Assembly: GCA_022495995.1 (NCBI GenBank)
Contig: JAFEMH010001468.1
Span: 186,001 to 250,000, forward strand
Direction of reading: 5' to 3'
DNA: 64,000 nucleotides
Origin: Adenophora triphylla var. japonica
Lineage: Eukaryota; Streptophyta; Magnoliopsida; Asterales; Campanulaceae
Shown: positions 1 to 10,695 of the stretch, piece by piece
Layout: every line of letters starts with the position of its first letter
How positions within the stretch are numbered: position 1 is the stretch's first letter
Notes under the pieces: generated by a model
The model's database searches: none
Told to the model about the DNA's origin: nothing
What the model saw: the letters and a program-made list of their open reading frames with translations, nothing else
Made by a program: the position numbers and the translations under genes

Positions 1-1
1 A

Positions 2-1759
2 GGGCAGTTCTGACTGATCCTCCTTAGAACTCTTGGCATGATGCTTGGCTGCAGAGTAAGTTGTGCCACAAATATGGGATCCACCTGAAATAACAATTAC
101 TACCTTGGTGGCTGGGGGAGGTCCAACTTTTTCGGGTCTGGACTGCTCCCCTGAATCAGGTTCTTTGGACTCGCTTCTGACCCTCTTCTTACCCAACAAA
201 TCCTTAAGAAGACCCTTGGATAATAGATGAGCAATCTCCTTCCTCAAGGCAAAACAATTCTCAGTGGTATGCCCAAAATCCTCATGAAATGCGCACCACT
301 TGGACTTGTCTTTCCAAGTTGCGGACTTGTCACTCTTCTTAGGCCATCTCGTTTTGTCTCCAAGATTTTCCATGGCGCAAAGGACTCCTGCAATGTCCAC
401 AGAAAAGCAGTAATCAGAAATTTTAGGATAGTCATTATCATCCTCATCTTGATCATCATCTACAAAATGAACTTTAGAAGATTCAGATTTAACAAAGGGT
501 TTGCCCCTGTTAGACTTATAATGATGGGAATCTGATTTTCTGTCTGAGGGCTCAAATAGAGGAGTAGGGGTCCTCCCGGTTAACTTCCCCATTGCCAGGC
601 TGTCATCCTCCAATCTGATGAAACACAAGGCTCTGGTTCTGATTTCTTCAAGTTGTTTCGCAGGAGTCATCACCAACTCATTATAAAATAGAGAGCTCTT
701 CTTCAAGCCTATACAGAATGCTTCCGTAGCTGTGGACATATCCAAGTTGGGTATAGTCACTGCCTCCTTGTTAAACCTGTGCAAATATTCTTTAAGACTT
801 TCGTTAGGCTGTTGCACAATTCTATAAAGGTCACTAGTCAACTTGTCAAATGCCCTGTTGCACGAAAATTGATTAGTAAACATATTGACAAGTTGAGCAT
901 AAGAAGAAATAGAATTTAGAGGAAGTCCTGTTAGCCACTTTAAGGCTGGTCCTGACAAAGTTGAGCCAAAACCCCTGCAAAAACATGCTTCTTTAAAAAT
1001 AGGGGGGATACTTATAATATCCATCGATTCCTGATACAACAACACATGCTCTGCCGGATCGGTGCTCCCATCATACTTCTTCATATGAGGGACTGAAAAC
1101 TTCTTTGTGATCTCCACATTAGCTATTGCTGGAACAAAACGAGATTCGTTATAGCAAGTTGGAGAAACTTGGTGATACGGCAAGTTGACTCCAGGTACAC
1201 TTCGAAGCAACTCTTTTATGGTCTGCATTTCCTTATCAAGTTGATTCTCTGCGAAAAGAGGAGTATTATTAAACTGAGATGCAGAAGTATCAAAAGCATT
1301 AAAGAAACTCCCTATTTGCCCCATTGAAGGTGTAGCATAGGTATAGCAAGATGACACCACAGGTTGGCTAGCTGCAAGGCTGAATCTTGGTTGCGTGATT
1401 GGAATGGATGTCACGATTGTGCTTTCTGCCGGCAAGGTATTGGACATAGGGATATCTCCAAAATGGCTTGGTCCTGTACCTGCACCAAACAAAGATCTAG
1501 GATACAAAGGTGAAAATGGAGTAGATACTTGAGTTTCAGCTTGCTTCCCTTTACGCATGGCATCAATGGCATTGAATATCATGGTGTTCGTGTGCTCCTG
1601 AGCATCCAACCGATCATTCACTTTCTTCAACATATCGGCCATGTTGGACATTAGCTCCAAATTGACAGCTTCCGAATTCAAAGATGGATTGCCTTGGGTG
1701 CCGGAAATAGGAAGCGGCCGACTCCACTCACCTTGACTGCCGGACGACGGATTAGTCAT
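2..1759 (-). CDS. Gag polyprotein of a Ty3/gypsy element (5'-complete, runs off the left edge)
   Basis: One uninterrupted reading frame of 586 codons starts at the ATG at 1759-1757 and is still open at base 2. I translated it codon by codon and found no stop. The N-terminus (starts MTNPSSGSQGEW) is followed by an alpha-helical stretch around residues 28-60. A retrotransposon gag core begins near residue 225 (KYDGSTDPAEH) and includes ALKWLTGLP near 274 and NESLKEYLHRFN near 325. A zinc-knuckle-like CAFHEDFGHTTENC lies near 488-501. The protease region seems to begin near 550 (VISGGSHICG). Gag forms the particle that packages element RNA. The frame is unbroken, unlike the gag in the younger Athila-like insert, so this copy may still be coding. 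The ATG lies 21 bases after the primer-binding region, usual for this group. Confidence 0.88.
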   Translation of the reverse strand, partial: MTNPSSGSQGEWSRPLPISGTQGNPSLNSEAVNLELMSNMADMLKKVNDRLDAQEHTNTMIFNAIDAMRKGKQAETQVSTPFSPLYPRSLFGAGTGPSHFGDIPMSNTLPAESTIVTSIPITQPRFSLAASQPVVSSCYTYATPSMGQIGSFFNAFDTSASQFNNTPLFAENQLDKEMQTIKELLRSVPGVNLPYHQVSPTCYNESRFVPAIANVEITKKFSVPHMKKYDGSTDPAEHVLLYQESMDIISIPPIFKEACFCRGFGSTLSGPALKWLTGLPLNSISSYAQLVNMFTNQFSCNRAFDKLTSDLYRIVQQPNESLKEYLHRFNKEAVTIPNLDMSTATEAFCIGLKKSSLFYNELVMTPAKQLEEIRTRALCFIRLEDDSLAMGKLTGRTPTPLFEPSDRKSDSHHYKSNRGKPFVKSESSKVHFVDDDQDEDDNDYPKISDYCFSVDIAGVLCAMENLGDKTRWPKKSDKSATWKDKSKWCAFHEDFGHTTENCFALRKEIAHLLSKGLLKDLLGKKRVRSESKEPDSGEQSRPEKVGPPPATKVVIVISGGSHICGTTYSAAKHHAKSSKEDQSELP

Positions 1760-1801
1760 TTCTATGCAAATAATCAAAGTTTCCCACAGACGACGCCAAA
1801 T

Positions 1802-2252
1802 TGTTTTGGTCAAATTTTAACAAGTACTATCGATGACAAGAAAAATGACTAAAGAGATAAGAATCAGGGTACAATGATTATCGGATTGAATAGAAATGAA
1901 CACAAGGAATTTGTTGACTAGGGAAAGCCCTTGAACAACTTGTTCGCCGGCATAAAACCCCGGGAGGTTTAGGAACCTGCCTTGACCAAAAGGTATATTA
2001 AAAATCAAGTTTGAGTACAGAGCTAAGAGCGTATACAAGGGAGCTTAAGCTAGTGAAAAATGTGTGTGTAAAATACATGTGTTTATCCCTTTTTATACCT
2101 CAAATAACGGCTAAAATATAATGGAAAATAACGAGCCTAGAATCACGGAAGACAGGTTGATCTTGTTGAGATATTCTCGCCATTTTGTTGATTGAGGAGA
2201 TAATGATCCGTTGCTGAAGTCTTTAATGAAGAAACTTCATTGAATTAGTCTT
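1802..2252 (-). repeat. 3' portion of the 5' LTR of the gypsy element
   Basis: Read on minus, the LTR begins TGTTAGGCCC at 10208 and ends GACCAAAACA at 1802, giving TG...CA ends. This part holds the core promoter and the end adjoining the primer-binding region. The two parts sum to 605 bp once the duplicated GTCTT is counted once. The partner 3' LTR is outside the window, so the ends are inferred from terminal dinucleotides and the primer-binding site. Confidence 0.75.
2090..2097 (-). promoter_or_regulatory. TATA-like box in the gypsy 5' LTR
   Basis: TATAAAAA on the minus strand, about 330 bp upstream of the gag ATG and inside the LTR, where a plant LTR promoter would be expected. The Athila-like insertion at 2252/2253 cuts the LTR about 155 bp upstream of this box, so upstream control sequences are now 7.8 kb away. 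Confidence 0.5.
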
Positions 2253-3991
2253 TGATGGATGTGGTTTTATCCATCCAAAAGATATATTTCCTAGCTTATT
2301 TGGTGCTCGAAACCTTGAGAATTTAATGTATTTTGTAGTGTTTTGAAAGTACAGGGGTTGAAGTGCAACAATGTCGAAAATGGAGGATTGGAGCGTACTT
2401 TGGAAGCTTTTGGATCAAATTGTAATTTTGGAAAATTTGGGACTAAACGGAAATTACGAAGTTCAAGGACCAAAGTGGAAATATTGGAAATTAAGGGACT
2501 AAATGGGAAATATGGAATTTTTGGACGAATTTAATTTATAAAAATTCGTGGGATTAAATGAAAAATAAAATCCTAAAGAGCGAAGTGCAAAAGAAGTCAT
2601 TATAGCGGTCAAAGTGCGAAGGCAAAATTGCGGGACGAACCGAATATCAATTGTTACAAAACAACAAAGGCAATTGTGGCTGGGCAAGGGTGGCCGGCCA
2701 AATGCAAGAGAATAGGGCCAAGCATGCATGACCAAGGCTGGAAGTGGCCTAGGAATTTGGGGCCAACAAGGGCAAGGCAAGGTAGAAATGGGCCAAGGAA
2801 GGAAAATGGGCTTGGGCAGAGCAGGTGTACGCCCGGTGCCATTGGGCGCACGCCCGGAAGTATCCAGATTGAGTACAGGCGTACACCCGGTCTCAGTGGG
2901 CGCGCGCCCGGTAGGTGCGAACAAAGGCAGTCCAGTTTCCTTATTTTGAAAGGATTCTAAAGATTTTCACCAGATTTTCTCTCCCTAATCTCCTAGTATG
3001 AATAGAGAAACACTTTAGAGGGAGGATTTCCTACTTTGACTAGGATTTTGATCCTAATTTGTTTCCAAAAAGGATTTCCACCTCCCTCCTCCTATATAAA
3101 CAACCCTAGACTAGTTTTGTATCTTTCTTTGATCTTTTTAGTTTTTTATTTTCTTGGAATCTTTGGATCTTTTATTCTTTTATTTTCTCTCTATATTTTT
3201 AGTTTAGGTTTTATTTATTTATGAAGATTAAAGAACAAGGTTTTGCTTTATTTATTTTAATGGCCATTCAAGGCTAATTTATTTGATTCATGGATTGAGG
3301 TGAGTAGCAATTTGATCTTTATGCTAAGGTTTTAATTCTTCCTATCTCTTTTTCGTTCTTGTTCTTCTCAACGGTTTTAATTTTGTTCTTGAGATCTATT
3401 GTGTTGACTTTGCGGAAAATACTTTTGACCTCTTGAATTTATTTGGGTATGAATCATTGCACTTGCGTGGATGATTTATAATTTGACCATTGTTGAGAAG
3501 AATAGATTCAATTGAGGACCTTGCGGAAATCAAACGAATCTAGGTTCCATTGTTCTTAAGTTTTTAATTGAATTCTTGAATGTTTATATTGACCTTCCGG
3601 AATATATAAACAAGATAGAATTAGTAGGGTTCTAATGTTTATATTGACCTTGCGGAATATATTAACATCTTAACCCTAGATTTTTGTGAACGAACCCAAG
3701 AATGAGAATGAATTATTTTTATATGATTTAAATAGCATACAGTGATAATTGTTATGATCCCCAATCCATGAATCCCTTGTCTCTTATTATCTTTAATTTA
3801 TTTATTTTGCTTTCTTAGTTTTAATAATAAAATCAAAATCAAACCCCTCCCTTTTGTTTCGTTTACACTAATTAAATCAACTTGTTAAAGCACACGAGTC
3901 TCTGTGGTTCGACCCTTACTTTTGTACGTTGCTACTTCGGTGACTTGTACACTTGCAAGGTTTTTATTACACAGTGGAATTTTCTCCATCA
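2253..3991 (+). repeat. 5' LTR of the Athila-like element
   Basis: 1739 bp, bounded by TGATGGA and TCCATCA. TATATAAA at 3093-3100 is the likely core promoter. A CG-rich tract at about 2822-2920 holds two similar units of about 32 bp built on GCCCGG...GGGCGC. Small ORFs over this LTR on both strands recur in the other LTR and are chance frames. Confidence 0.95.
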
Positions 3992-3996
3992 AGTTT

Positions 3997-4015
3997 TTGG
4001 CGCCGTTGCCGGGGA
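3997..4015 (+). promoter_or_regulatory. Primer-binding site of the Athila-like element
   Basis: TTGGCGCCGTTGCCGGGGA begins five bases after the LTR end. This is the tRNA-primer site typical of Athila/Calypso elements (a tRNA-Asp primer is reported for that group; recalled, not checked). Confidence 0.8.
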
Positions 4016-4052
4016 CTTGTTGTGATTTTTAACAAGTTTATTTAATCGGTGC

Positions 4053-5376
4053 ATGTTTGGTCGCCGGTCATTGGATCCTAATTTGGTTCCTTTGAACGAC
4101 GATATAGACAAAGTTGAGAGAGGCATTCCCTCTACTCAAGTGAGCGAGACTGATTCTGAAATTTCTGTCACCGAGACAGAGGTAACTTTGAGTGAATTAG
4201 AAACTTCTTCCACCGAGGGAGAAGAATTTGAAATTGATATGGCTTTGCAAGCACCCACCATGGATGCCTTCTCTAGGCCACGGGTGGACACATCTGTGTC
4301 ATGCATTGTGTTGACTGATGCAACAAAAAGTTATGAGGTAAAAGGCCATCTGTTTAACATGATTCCTCAGTTTCATGGCCTCGCCTCTAAAGATTCTTTG
4401 AATTTCTTGAGGGAATATATGATGATTGTGTCTAGTTTTCCATTGAGAGACGGTGTAACCGATGAGCACTTAAGACTAAAATGTTTTCCCTTTGCTTTGA
4501 GGGATAATGCTAAATAGTGGCTCATGTTGCTCCCACCTAGGGGCATTAATACTTGGGATGAATTACATGATATATTTTTGAGAAAATACTTCCCACATGC
4601 TACGTTAGCCACTTTTAGACAAAAAATTATAGGGTTCACACAGGACTCTTTTGAGGCATTTCATGAAGCATGGGACAGATTTAAGATGCTTTTGGTGCAA
4701 TGTCCCCACCATAATTTTCCTTTGCCTTTATTGCATCAAACTTTCTATGGGGGGTTGACACAAGCCGATCAGGCTATGGTGGATAACGCAGCCGGAGGCT
4801 CTTTAGGAGCCAAAACTGCGGATGAGACCCAAAATCTATTTGAGAGATTAGCATCTAATTCTCAACAAAAGGGGTCAAGGGGTAAAACAAATAGTGTGAA
4901 TGGAATAGGGTTGAGTGATGAGATTTCAAAACAAATTGCGCTTCTTAATCAAAAATTTGATAAGTTGGCCATGAGTAGTAATTTCAATTCTGCATCCAAT
5001 GTGTCATCTGTTGGTAATGTAGTGCATGATAATTGTGTAACTTGTGGTTCTAACACTCACTCTTATGAAGTTTGCCCCACCACTAGTCCCCATTTATATA
5101 ATCATGAACAGGTACAGGCAATGCAAGCATATATGCAGAGTGTCCCGCAAAACAACCCATTTTCACAGACATACAATCCGGGGTGGGGAAAGCACCCTAA
5201 TTTTTCTTGGGGAGGAAATCAACAGTAGAATAAAACTCTCCATCCCCAACAACCACCTCAGGGGCCCTTTGAGAGGAACAGAGAGCCTTGGGAGGAGCCC
5301 ATGATGCAGTTAAAGATGGAGCAACAACAATACAAGATGGAACAACAACAAGCCTTCAGAAATCATGAAATTTTGC
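4053..5376 (+). pseudogene. Gag of the Athila-like element, interrupted by two stops and a frameshift
   Basis: Frame 4053-4517 (154 codons) ends at a TAG at 4515-4517 in the middle of the conserved DNAK-x-WL gag motif. The same frame resumes directly (4524-5228) with LPPRGINTWDELHDIFLRKYF and the DNAAGGSLG motif near 4787-4810, both hallmarks of Athila-type gag. A CxxC...H...C-like cluster lies near 5038-5080. A second stop (5226-5228) is followed by about 140 bases still readable in frame. A 1-bp shift near 5370 then moves the signal into the frame of the protease ORF. The start ATG at 4053 follows the primer-binding site by 37 bp. The whole has the look of a recently inactivated or trans-complemented gag. 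Confidence 0.85.
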
Positions 5377-5377
5377 C

Positions 5378-6655
5378 ATGCGAGAATTACAGACCCAAAT
5401 TGGACAGTTGGTGGAAGCGGTACAAGGCCAAAGACAAGAAAATTTTCAAAACCCACCAGAGCAAGCCAAGTCTATAGTGACTATTTGGGATGAAAGTGAT
5501 GAGATTGAGGAGGTATTTCTTTCTTCCCTTGATAATTTTGAATGTGATAATATTGATAATGTTAGTGAGGTAGAGGATGAGATTGGGGAGGTTCAAGATG
5601 TATTTTCTGCATTAAATTTAGAAACTCCTCCTCCCAATGTTGAAAGAACCACACCCCAGAGAGGTGTGGAGTTTGAAAAGACTAAACATGTCCAAAAAGA
5701 CCCCGGGTGTTTCACTATCCCAATTTCTTTAGGGGGTCAAAATTTTAAAGGTTTGTTGGATCTTGGGGCAAGTGTTAATGTGATGCCCTTTCATGTTTTT
5801 AGAAGTTTGGGGGTATGTGAGTTGAAACCACCCATGAGAGACTTGCAATTGGCAGATCTCTCAATCAAAAGACCTTTAGGGGTTATTGAAGGGGTGTTGG
5901 TTAAAATCGATAAAATCATTATCCCTATTGACTTTTATGTGATGTGTATGGAGGGATCAAGTGAGGAACAACTGAAAACTCCCATTCTTCTTGGGAGGCC
6001 ATTTATGTTTGAAACTAAGGCCACCATTGATGTGTGTCAAGGGGTTGTGTCCTTGAGAGGTATGGGGGAGGAATGTAAATTTTGTATGCTTAAAAATGAT
6101 AAGAAACCCTCCCCCACAGATGGTTTTGTAGGAGCCATAACCGATTTTCCAATTGTCAAATATGATGTGAATGGATGTGAGAAAAGTGGGGATAATGCGG
6201 ACGTGTGCCCCTTGGCTAGTAACATTAAAGCCGACCAATACTCTAGGAGTAACGGGTCGTATCACTCCCCACACGACTCCCATAAAGAGTCGATTCCATC
6301 ACATCTACCACAAGGGCATTCAAAACTTAAAGTTAGAGAGGAGAGTTATTTGCTTGATTTATCTGAGACTATTTTTGCTAATATTTTTGTTCAAGATAAC
6401 CTCTTTGATCTTGTTGAGAAAGATGTTCCGCAGATGAAGGAACAAACTATGTTTGGGGGCAAGAGCCCCAACAAAAAGAAAAGAAAAAGGGTGAAGCATA
6501 AAGCACCCAAAGTTTCGTGGGCTCCACCTGAATTAATTAAGAAAGGGACCTACGCATGGAAGGAAGTGGGCGTTTGTGCCCGAGAAAATCAAAAGTGGTC
6601 AAAGGGCCGAAAAGCAAAGGCCAAATCCATTGAGGCCAATCTCAACCCCAAGTAA
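5378..6655 (+). pseudogene. Gag C-terminus plus aspartic protease of the Athila-like element
   Basis: This frame continues gag after the frameshift near 5370; the ATG at 5378 is internal, not a natural start. After a Glu/Asp-rich linker comes a retropepsin-like domain: PGCFTIPISLGG near residue 110, the active-site motif LDLGASVNVMP with Asp at residue 128, and ILLGRPFMFETKATIDV near residue 205. D-L-G in place of D-S/T-G is usual for this group. The C-terminal 120 residues are Lys/Arg-rich. The ORF ends at 6655 before any RT motif. It is followed at once by the non-coding motif GGGAGGCAACCCAAG (about 6702-6716), which in autonomous relatives follows the full pol gene. An internal deletion of RT-RNase H-integrase is therefore the simplest reading. 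Confidence 0.82.
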
Positions 6656-8306
6656 GTAGGGGCAATGGTCGGGCTAACGACCTTAACCAAAGGCGCTAAT
6701 TGGGAGGCAACCCAAGTAGGTATGTTTTATTGCTTTATTTATTTGCTTTGTTGTGTCATATCGTCCTTTGAACCCGAGACATGTTTTTGTTCTCTTTGCT
6801 ATGAGGACATAGCATGTTTTGAGTTTGGGGGTAGATATCTCTCCGAGTTTGTGGGTTTATAGGGGAGTGTATATAGTGTCACCCTCCAAAAAAATAGAAA
6901 AATTTAAAAATTTTGTTCTCATTATATGTTTGGAAGTTGGCCAACGTCCGTGATGATTTGAGAGAGTTTTTGATTGAGTTTTGTTAGTTTGTGCCAATTT
7001 GAATATGTTAATTAGAATTGCATTAATACATGTAAAACACAATTGCACCACCATTCACTTCCATCATTTTTCTTGATCATTGTTACCAATTTAGGAGACC
7101 TTTATAGGATCACTTTGGCATTCTCGGGGTCCCTAGAACATGTTTGCATGACTGTCAATAACACATCAATTAGGCCATTCGGGAAGTGATATGTGGCTAT
7201 TTTCTTTGAACCCTATTTGTGAGCCTTTAACTTTCTCGTCACTTATACAAAACTTTCCGCTAGAACCCCTTTTGAGCTTGAAAAAGAATGGAATCTCTCA
7301 CAAAGTGGGAGGTTATTTTAGACCGCCATTCGCCTTCTTTTGTACCCTCATTATCCTACCATTTTAACCTATACACTATTTTTCTCACCTTTTCAAGAAA
7401 GTGAAACTAGGGAATGAATTGGGAATTGGGAATTTTTGGGGGATGTTTTGAAAATCAAAGGATTGAGTGGAAAGTGGTCATGAAAAGAAAGAAAAGGGTT
7501 ATGAATTGTTATGTAATGAAAAGAGGGGCTTGAGCAAAAAGTATCGAATGCACATTCTTCGTGTTTTATTTGTGCAAAGCAAAAAAAAAAAGGGAAAAAA
7601 GCAAAGAAAAAAAAATGAATGAAGAAAAAAAAATTGCCTTGCCCTCTCTAATGTTGAAGTGGAAAGCGATCAAAAAGAAAGAAAGGTGATCGAGTACAAG
7701 TTTGAAAGTGTACAAAATTATAAGTTTGGAGGTTAAATCAATGGGTTGGCTTGGAGCGGAGTGATAATTTCAATGTGAGGATGTATGATGAAGACTTTCT
7801 AGTTTCACTTGCTTGACTTCGTATGTCCTTATCTTCATTTGTAACCGTGAACTTAGCCCGCGTTTATCGCGATACATTACAAACCATAAATCCATATTTG
7901 ATCCCTAAAGAGTAGCCGGGTTGACAGTTTTGTTTAAATATGCATATGAGTGTCCCTTGTGCAGAAATTTCATCTTAGTATCATTGATTTAGAGCATGTG
8001 GTTAGTGACCCTATAAAATATCTTATTTTGGTGACAATGATCTCCCATATTTCATTCATCATTCAGGCCGAGGTGGAAAATTGTGGGTTAGATGCATTAA
8101 TGTGATTGTAATTGCATATTCTTATTGGCATTTATTTAGCATATGTAAGTGAGAATCTGAGACTTCTTTGGCCGACAACCTTGTATGTAGTGAGAACATA
8201 TCAAAAATATTTTCTGTTGATTGTTTTTATTTGTTAGGGTAATTTTGTTTTTGTTTATTTCTTTTGTTTTACTCGAGGACGAGCAAAAGATAAGTTTGGG
8301 GGTATT
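6656..8306 (+). other. Non-coding 3' region of the Athila-like element
   Basis: There is no ORF with recognisable content. The region has purine-rich runs (A-rich tracts 7579-7635) and ends in a purine tract (AAGTTTGGGGGT, about 8292-8303) abutting the 3' LTR, which fits a polypurine tract for plus-strand priming. Small ORFs at 6665-6862 and 6857-7054 look like chance frames. Confidence 0.7.
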
Positions 8307-10049
8307 TGATGGATGTGGTTTTATCCATCCAAAAGATATATTTCCTAGCTTATTTGGTGCTCGAAACCTTGAGAATTTAATGTATTTTGTAGTGTTTTGA
8401 AAGTACAGGGGTTGAAGTGCAACAATGTTGAAAATGGAGGATTGGAGCGTACTTTGGAAGCTTTTGGATCAAATTGTAATTTTGGAAAATTTGGGACTAA
8501 ACGGAAATTACGAAGTTCAAGGACCAAAGTGGAAATATTGGAAATTAAGGGACTAAATGGGAAATATGGAATTTTTGGACGAATTTAATTTATAAAAATT
8601 CGTGGGATTAAATGAAAAATAAAATCCTAAAGAGCGAAGTGCAAAAGAAGTCATTATAGCGGTCAAAGTGCGAAGGCAAAATTGCGGGACGAACCGAATA
8701 TCAATTGTTACAAAAAAAAAACAACAAAGCAATTGTGGCTGGGCAAGGGTGGCCGGCCAAATGCAAGAGAATAGGGCCAAGCATGCATGACCAAGGCTGG
8801 AAGTGGCCTAGGAATTTGGGGCCAACAAGGGCAAGGCAAGGTAGAAATGGGCCAAGGAAGGAAAATGGGCTTGGCAGAGCAGGTGTACGCCCGGTGCCAT
8901 TGGGCGCACGCCCAAAATTATCCAGATTGAGTACAGGCGTACACCCGGTCTCAGTGGGCACGCGCCCAGTATGTGCGAACAAAGGCAGTCCAGTTTCCTT
9001 ATTTTGAAAGGATTCTAAAGATTTTCACCAGATTTTCTCTCCCTAATCTCCTAGTATGAATAGAGAAACACTTTAGAGGGAGGATTTCCTACTTTGACTA
9101 GGATTTTGATCCTAATTTGTTTCCAAAAAGGATTTCCACCTCCCTCCTCCTATATAAACAACCCTAGACTAGTTTTGTATTTTTCTTTGATCTTTTTAGT
9201 TTTTTATTTTCTTGGGATCTTTGGATCTTTTATTCTTTTATTTTCTCTCTATATTTTTAGTTTAGGTTTTATTTATTTATGAAGATTAAAGAACAAGGTT
9301 TTGCTTTATTTATTTTAATGGCCATTCAAGGCTAATTTATTTGATTCATGGATTGAGGTGAGTAGCAATTTGATCTTTATGCTAAGGTTTTAATTCTTCC
9401 TATCTCTTTTTCGTTCTTGTTCTTCTCAACGGTTTTAATTTTGTTCCTGAGATCTATTGTGTTGACTTTGCGGAAAATACTTTTGACCTCTTGAATTTAT
9501 TTGGGTATGAATCATTGCACTTGCGTGGATGATTTATAATTTGACCATTGTTGAGAAGAATAGATTCAATTGAGGACCTTGCGGAAATCAAACGAATCTA
9601 GGTTCCATTGTTCTTAAGTTTTTAATTGAATTCTTGAATGTTTATATTGACCTTGCGGAATATATAAACAAGATAGAATTAGTAGGGTTCTAATGTTTAT
9701 ATTGACCTTGCGGAATATATTAACATCTTAACCCTAGATTTTTGTGAACGAACCCAAGAATGAGAATGAATTATTTTTATATGATTTAAATAGCATACAG
9801 TGATAATTGTTATGATCCCCAATCCATGAATCCCTTGTCTCTTATTATCTTTAATTTATTTATTTTGCTTTCTTAGTTTTAATAATAAAATCAAAATCAA
9901 ACCCCTCCCTTTTGTTTCGTTTACACTAATTAAATCAACTTGTTAAAGCACACGAGTCTCTATGGTTCGACCCTTACTTTTGTACGTTGCTACTTCGGTG
10001 ACTTGTACACTTGCAAGGTTTTTATTACACAGTGGAATTTTCTCCATCA
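8307..10049 (+). repeat. 3' LTR of the Athila-like element
   Basis: 1743 bp, almost identical to 2253-3991. Differences include an extra A-run near 8712-8722 and several changes in the CG-rich tract near 8880-8980, where CpG-containing words differ (CCCGG versus CCCAA, GGGCGC versus GGGCAC), as expected from cytosine deamination. The TATATAAA box is at 9151-9158. Confidence 0.95.
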
Positions 10050-10054
10050 GTCTT

Positions 10055-10208
10055 CTATTCCATTGACACGTTCCCTGAAAAATAGGTTTAACGTAACAAC
10101 AATTCAACCTGCAAGATAATCAAGATGTAGTAGGACAACTCAAGTTGTTAGTACTAAGATGTTATGTGCAAGTTGAAAATAAGTTGACTGAAAATGTAGG
10201 GCCTAACA
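10055..10208 (-). repeat. 5' end of the gypsy 5' LTR, separated by the Athila-like insert
   Basis: It starts immediately after the GTCTT target duplication (10050-10054). On minus it begins TGTTAGGCCC at 10208. A 20-bp word is tandemly duplicated at 10205-10224 and 10225-10244, straddling the LTR border, so the exact outer end could be 10208 or 10210. Confidence 0.65.
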
Positions 10209-10657
10209 CAATCTATGTGGCCATAACACAATCTATGTGGCCATATATCGTTTTATCTCGCTTAGGTCAAGCCTGATATATCATGTTTAACTTTAATTAT
10301 GATAAATACAAAGAAAAAAGTAGGAAAATTTGAAACTTTCAAAAGAATATTTGTTCAAATATAATTATTAACATGAAGCGGAAGGAGGTATTAAATCATT
10401 TTTTAACTCTTAGTCATCACTATCTTTGACAGTGATGCCATATTTGTTTGTACTCATACATGACAGGATCGATAATATAATTAATGTCCATTTTGTTGGT
10501 AAAACCAAAGCACAGCTGATGGCGATCTATACCAAACATGTTGAAAAAATTACTGCAAATAATATGATATGTGTGAATTTGACACGTCCAAATGATATAA
10601 ATAAATAATTCGCACTCGGTCGCAACTTTGGCCGGATGGTCTGGTGCAGTGCCGCCC
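10209..10657 (+). other. Upstream region of the first UGT gene
   Basis: AT-rich sequence with no convincing gene. A 60-codon ORF at 10426-10608 has no recognisable content. The nearest upstream neighbour is the gypsy LTR end, only about 490 bp before the UGT start codon, so the gene's distal promoter is retroelement DNA. Confidence 0.6.
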
Positions 10658-10667
10658 TATATATATA
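10658..10667 (+). promoter_or_regulatory. TATA box of the first UGT gene
   Basis: TATATATATA lies 28 bp before the ATG at 10696. It sits downstream of the longer ORF's first ATG (10636), which argues that 10636 is not transcribed and that 10696 is the true start. The 5' leader would be very short. Confidence 0.6.
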
Positions 10668-10695
10668 CACAAAACAAACACAGCAAGTCGTCATT

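Larger units (their letters stand above)
1..2252 (-). mobile_element. Ty3/gypsy LTR retrotransposon (Tat/Ogre-like), 5' part, truncated by window edge
   Basis: On the minus strand this reads 5' LTR, primer-binding region, short leader, then gag, which runs off the left edge. The 5' LTR is split: its 3' part is 1802-2252 and its 5' part is 10055-10208, with an Athila-like element between. The primer-binding region (about 1781-1800, read on minus) is a variant of the GGCGCCGTCTGTGGGAA type found just inside many plant gypsy LTRs. Protease, RT and integrase would lie to the left, outside the window. Assignment to the Tat/Ogre group rests on the gag C-terminal pattern (CxFHxxxGHxTxxC followed by a GGS motif) and is inferred. 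Confidence 0.85.
2253..10049 (+). mobile_element. Athila-like Ty3/gypsy element carrying only gag and protease
   Basis: A complete insertion: LTR 2253-3991, primer-binding site 3997-4015, broken gag and protease frames 4053-6655, a 1.65-kb non-coding stretch, a purine tract (about 8291-8302), and LTR 8307-10049. The ends are TGATGGA...TCCATCA. The 5-bp target duplication GTCTT is exact at 2248-2252 and 10050-10054. No RT, RNase H or integrase motif is seen anywhere inside, so the copy is non-autonomous by structure. The LTRs differ at only about 15-20 places by eye in about 1740 bp, implying a fairly recent insertion. Primer-binding site type, gag sequence and the GGGAGGCAACCCAAG motif after the coding region point to the Athila/Calypso group. 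Confidence 0.93.

Noticed and set aside
227..535. 102-codon ORF on the plus strand and a 71-codon minus ORF (244-459)
   Set aside because: Both lie within the continuous gypsy gag frame on minus (2-1759), which reads through in a different register; they are shadows.
2499..2960. Pro/Gly-rich ORFs on both strands of the Athila-like LTR
   Set aside because: They recur in altered form in the other LTR and arise from the CG-rich repeat; no conserved protein content.
10636..10695. Upstream ATG extending UGT copy 1 by 20 residues
   Set aside because: It lies before the TATA box, and the extra residues are absent from the other two copies.
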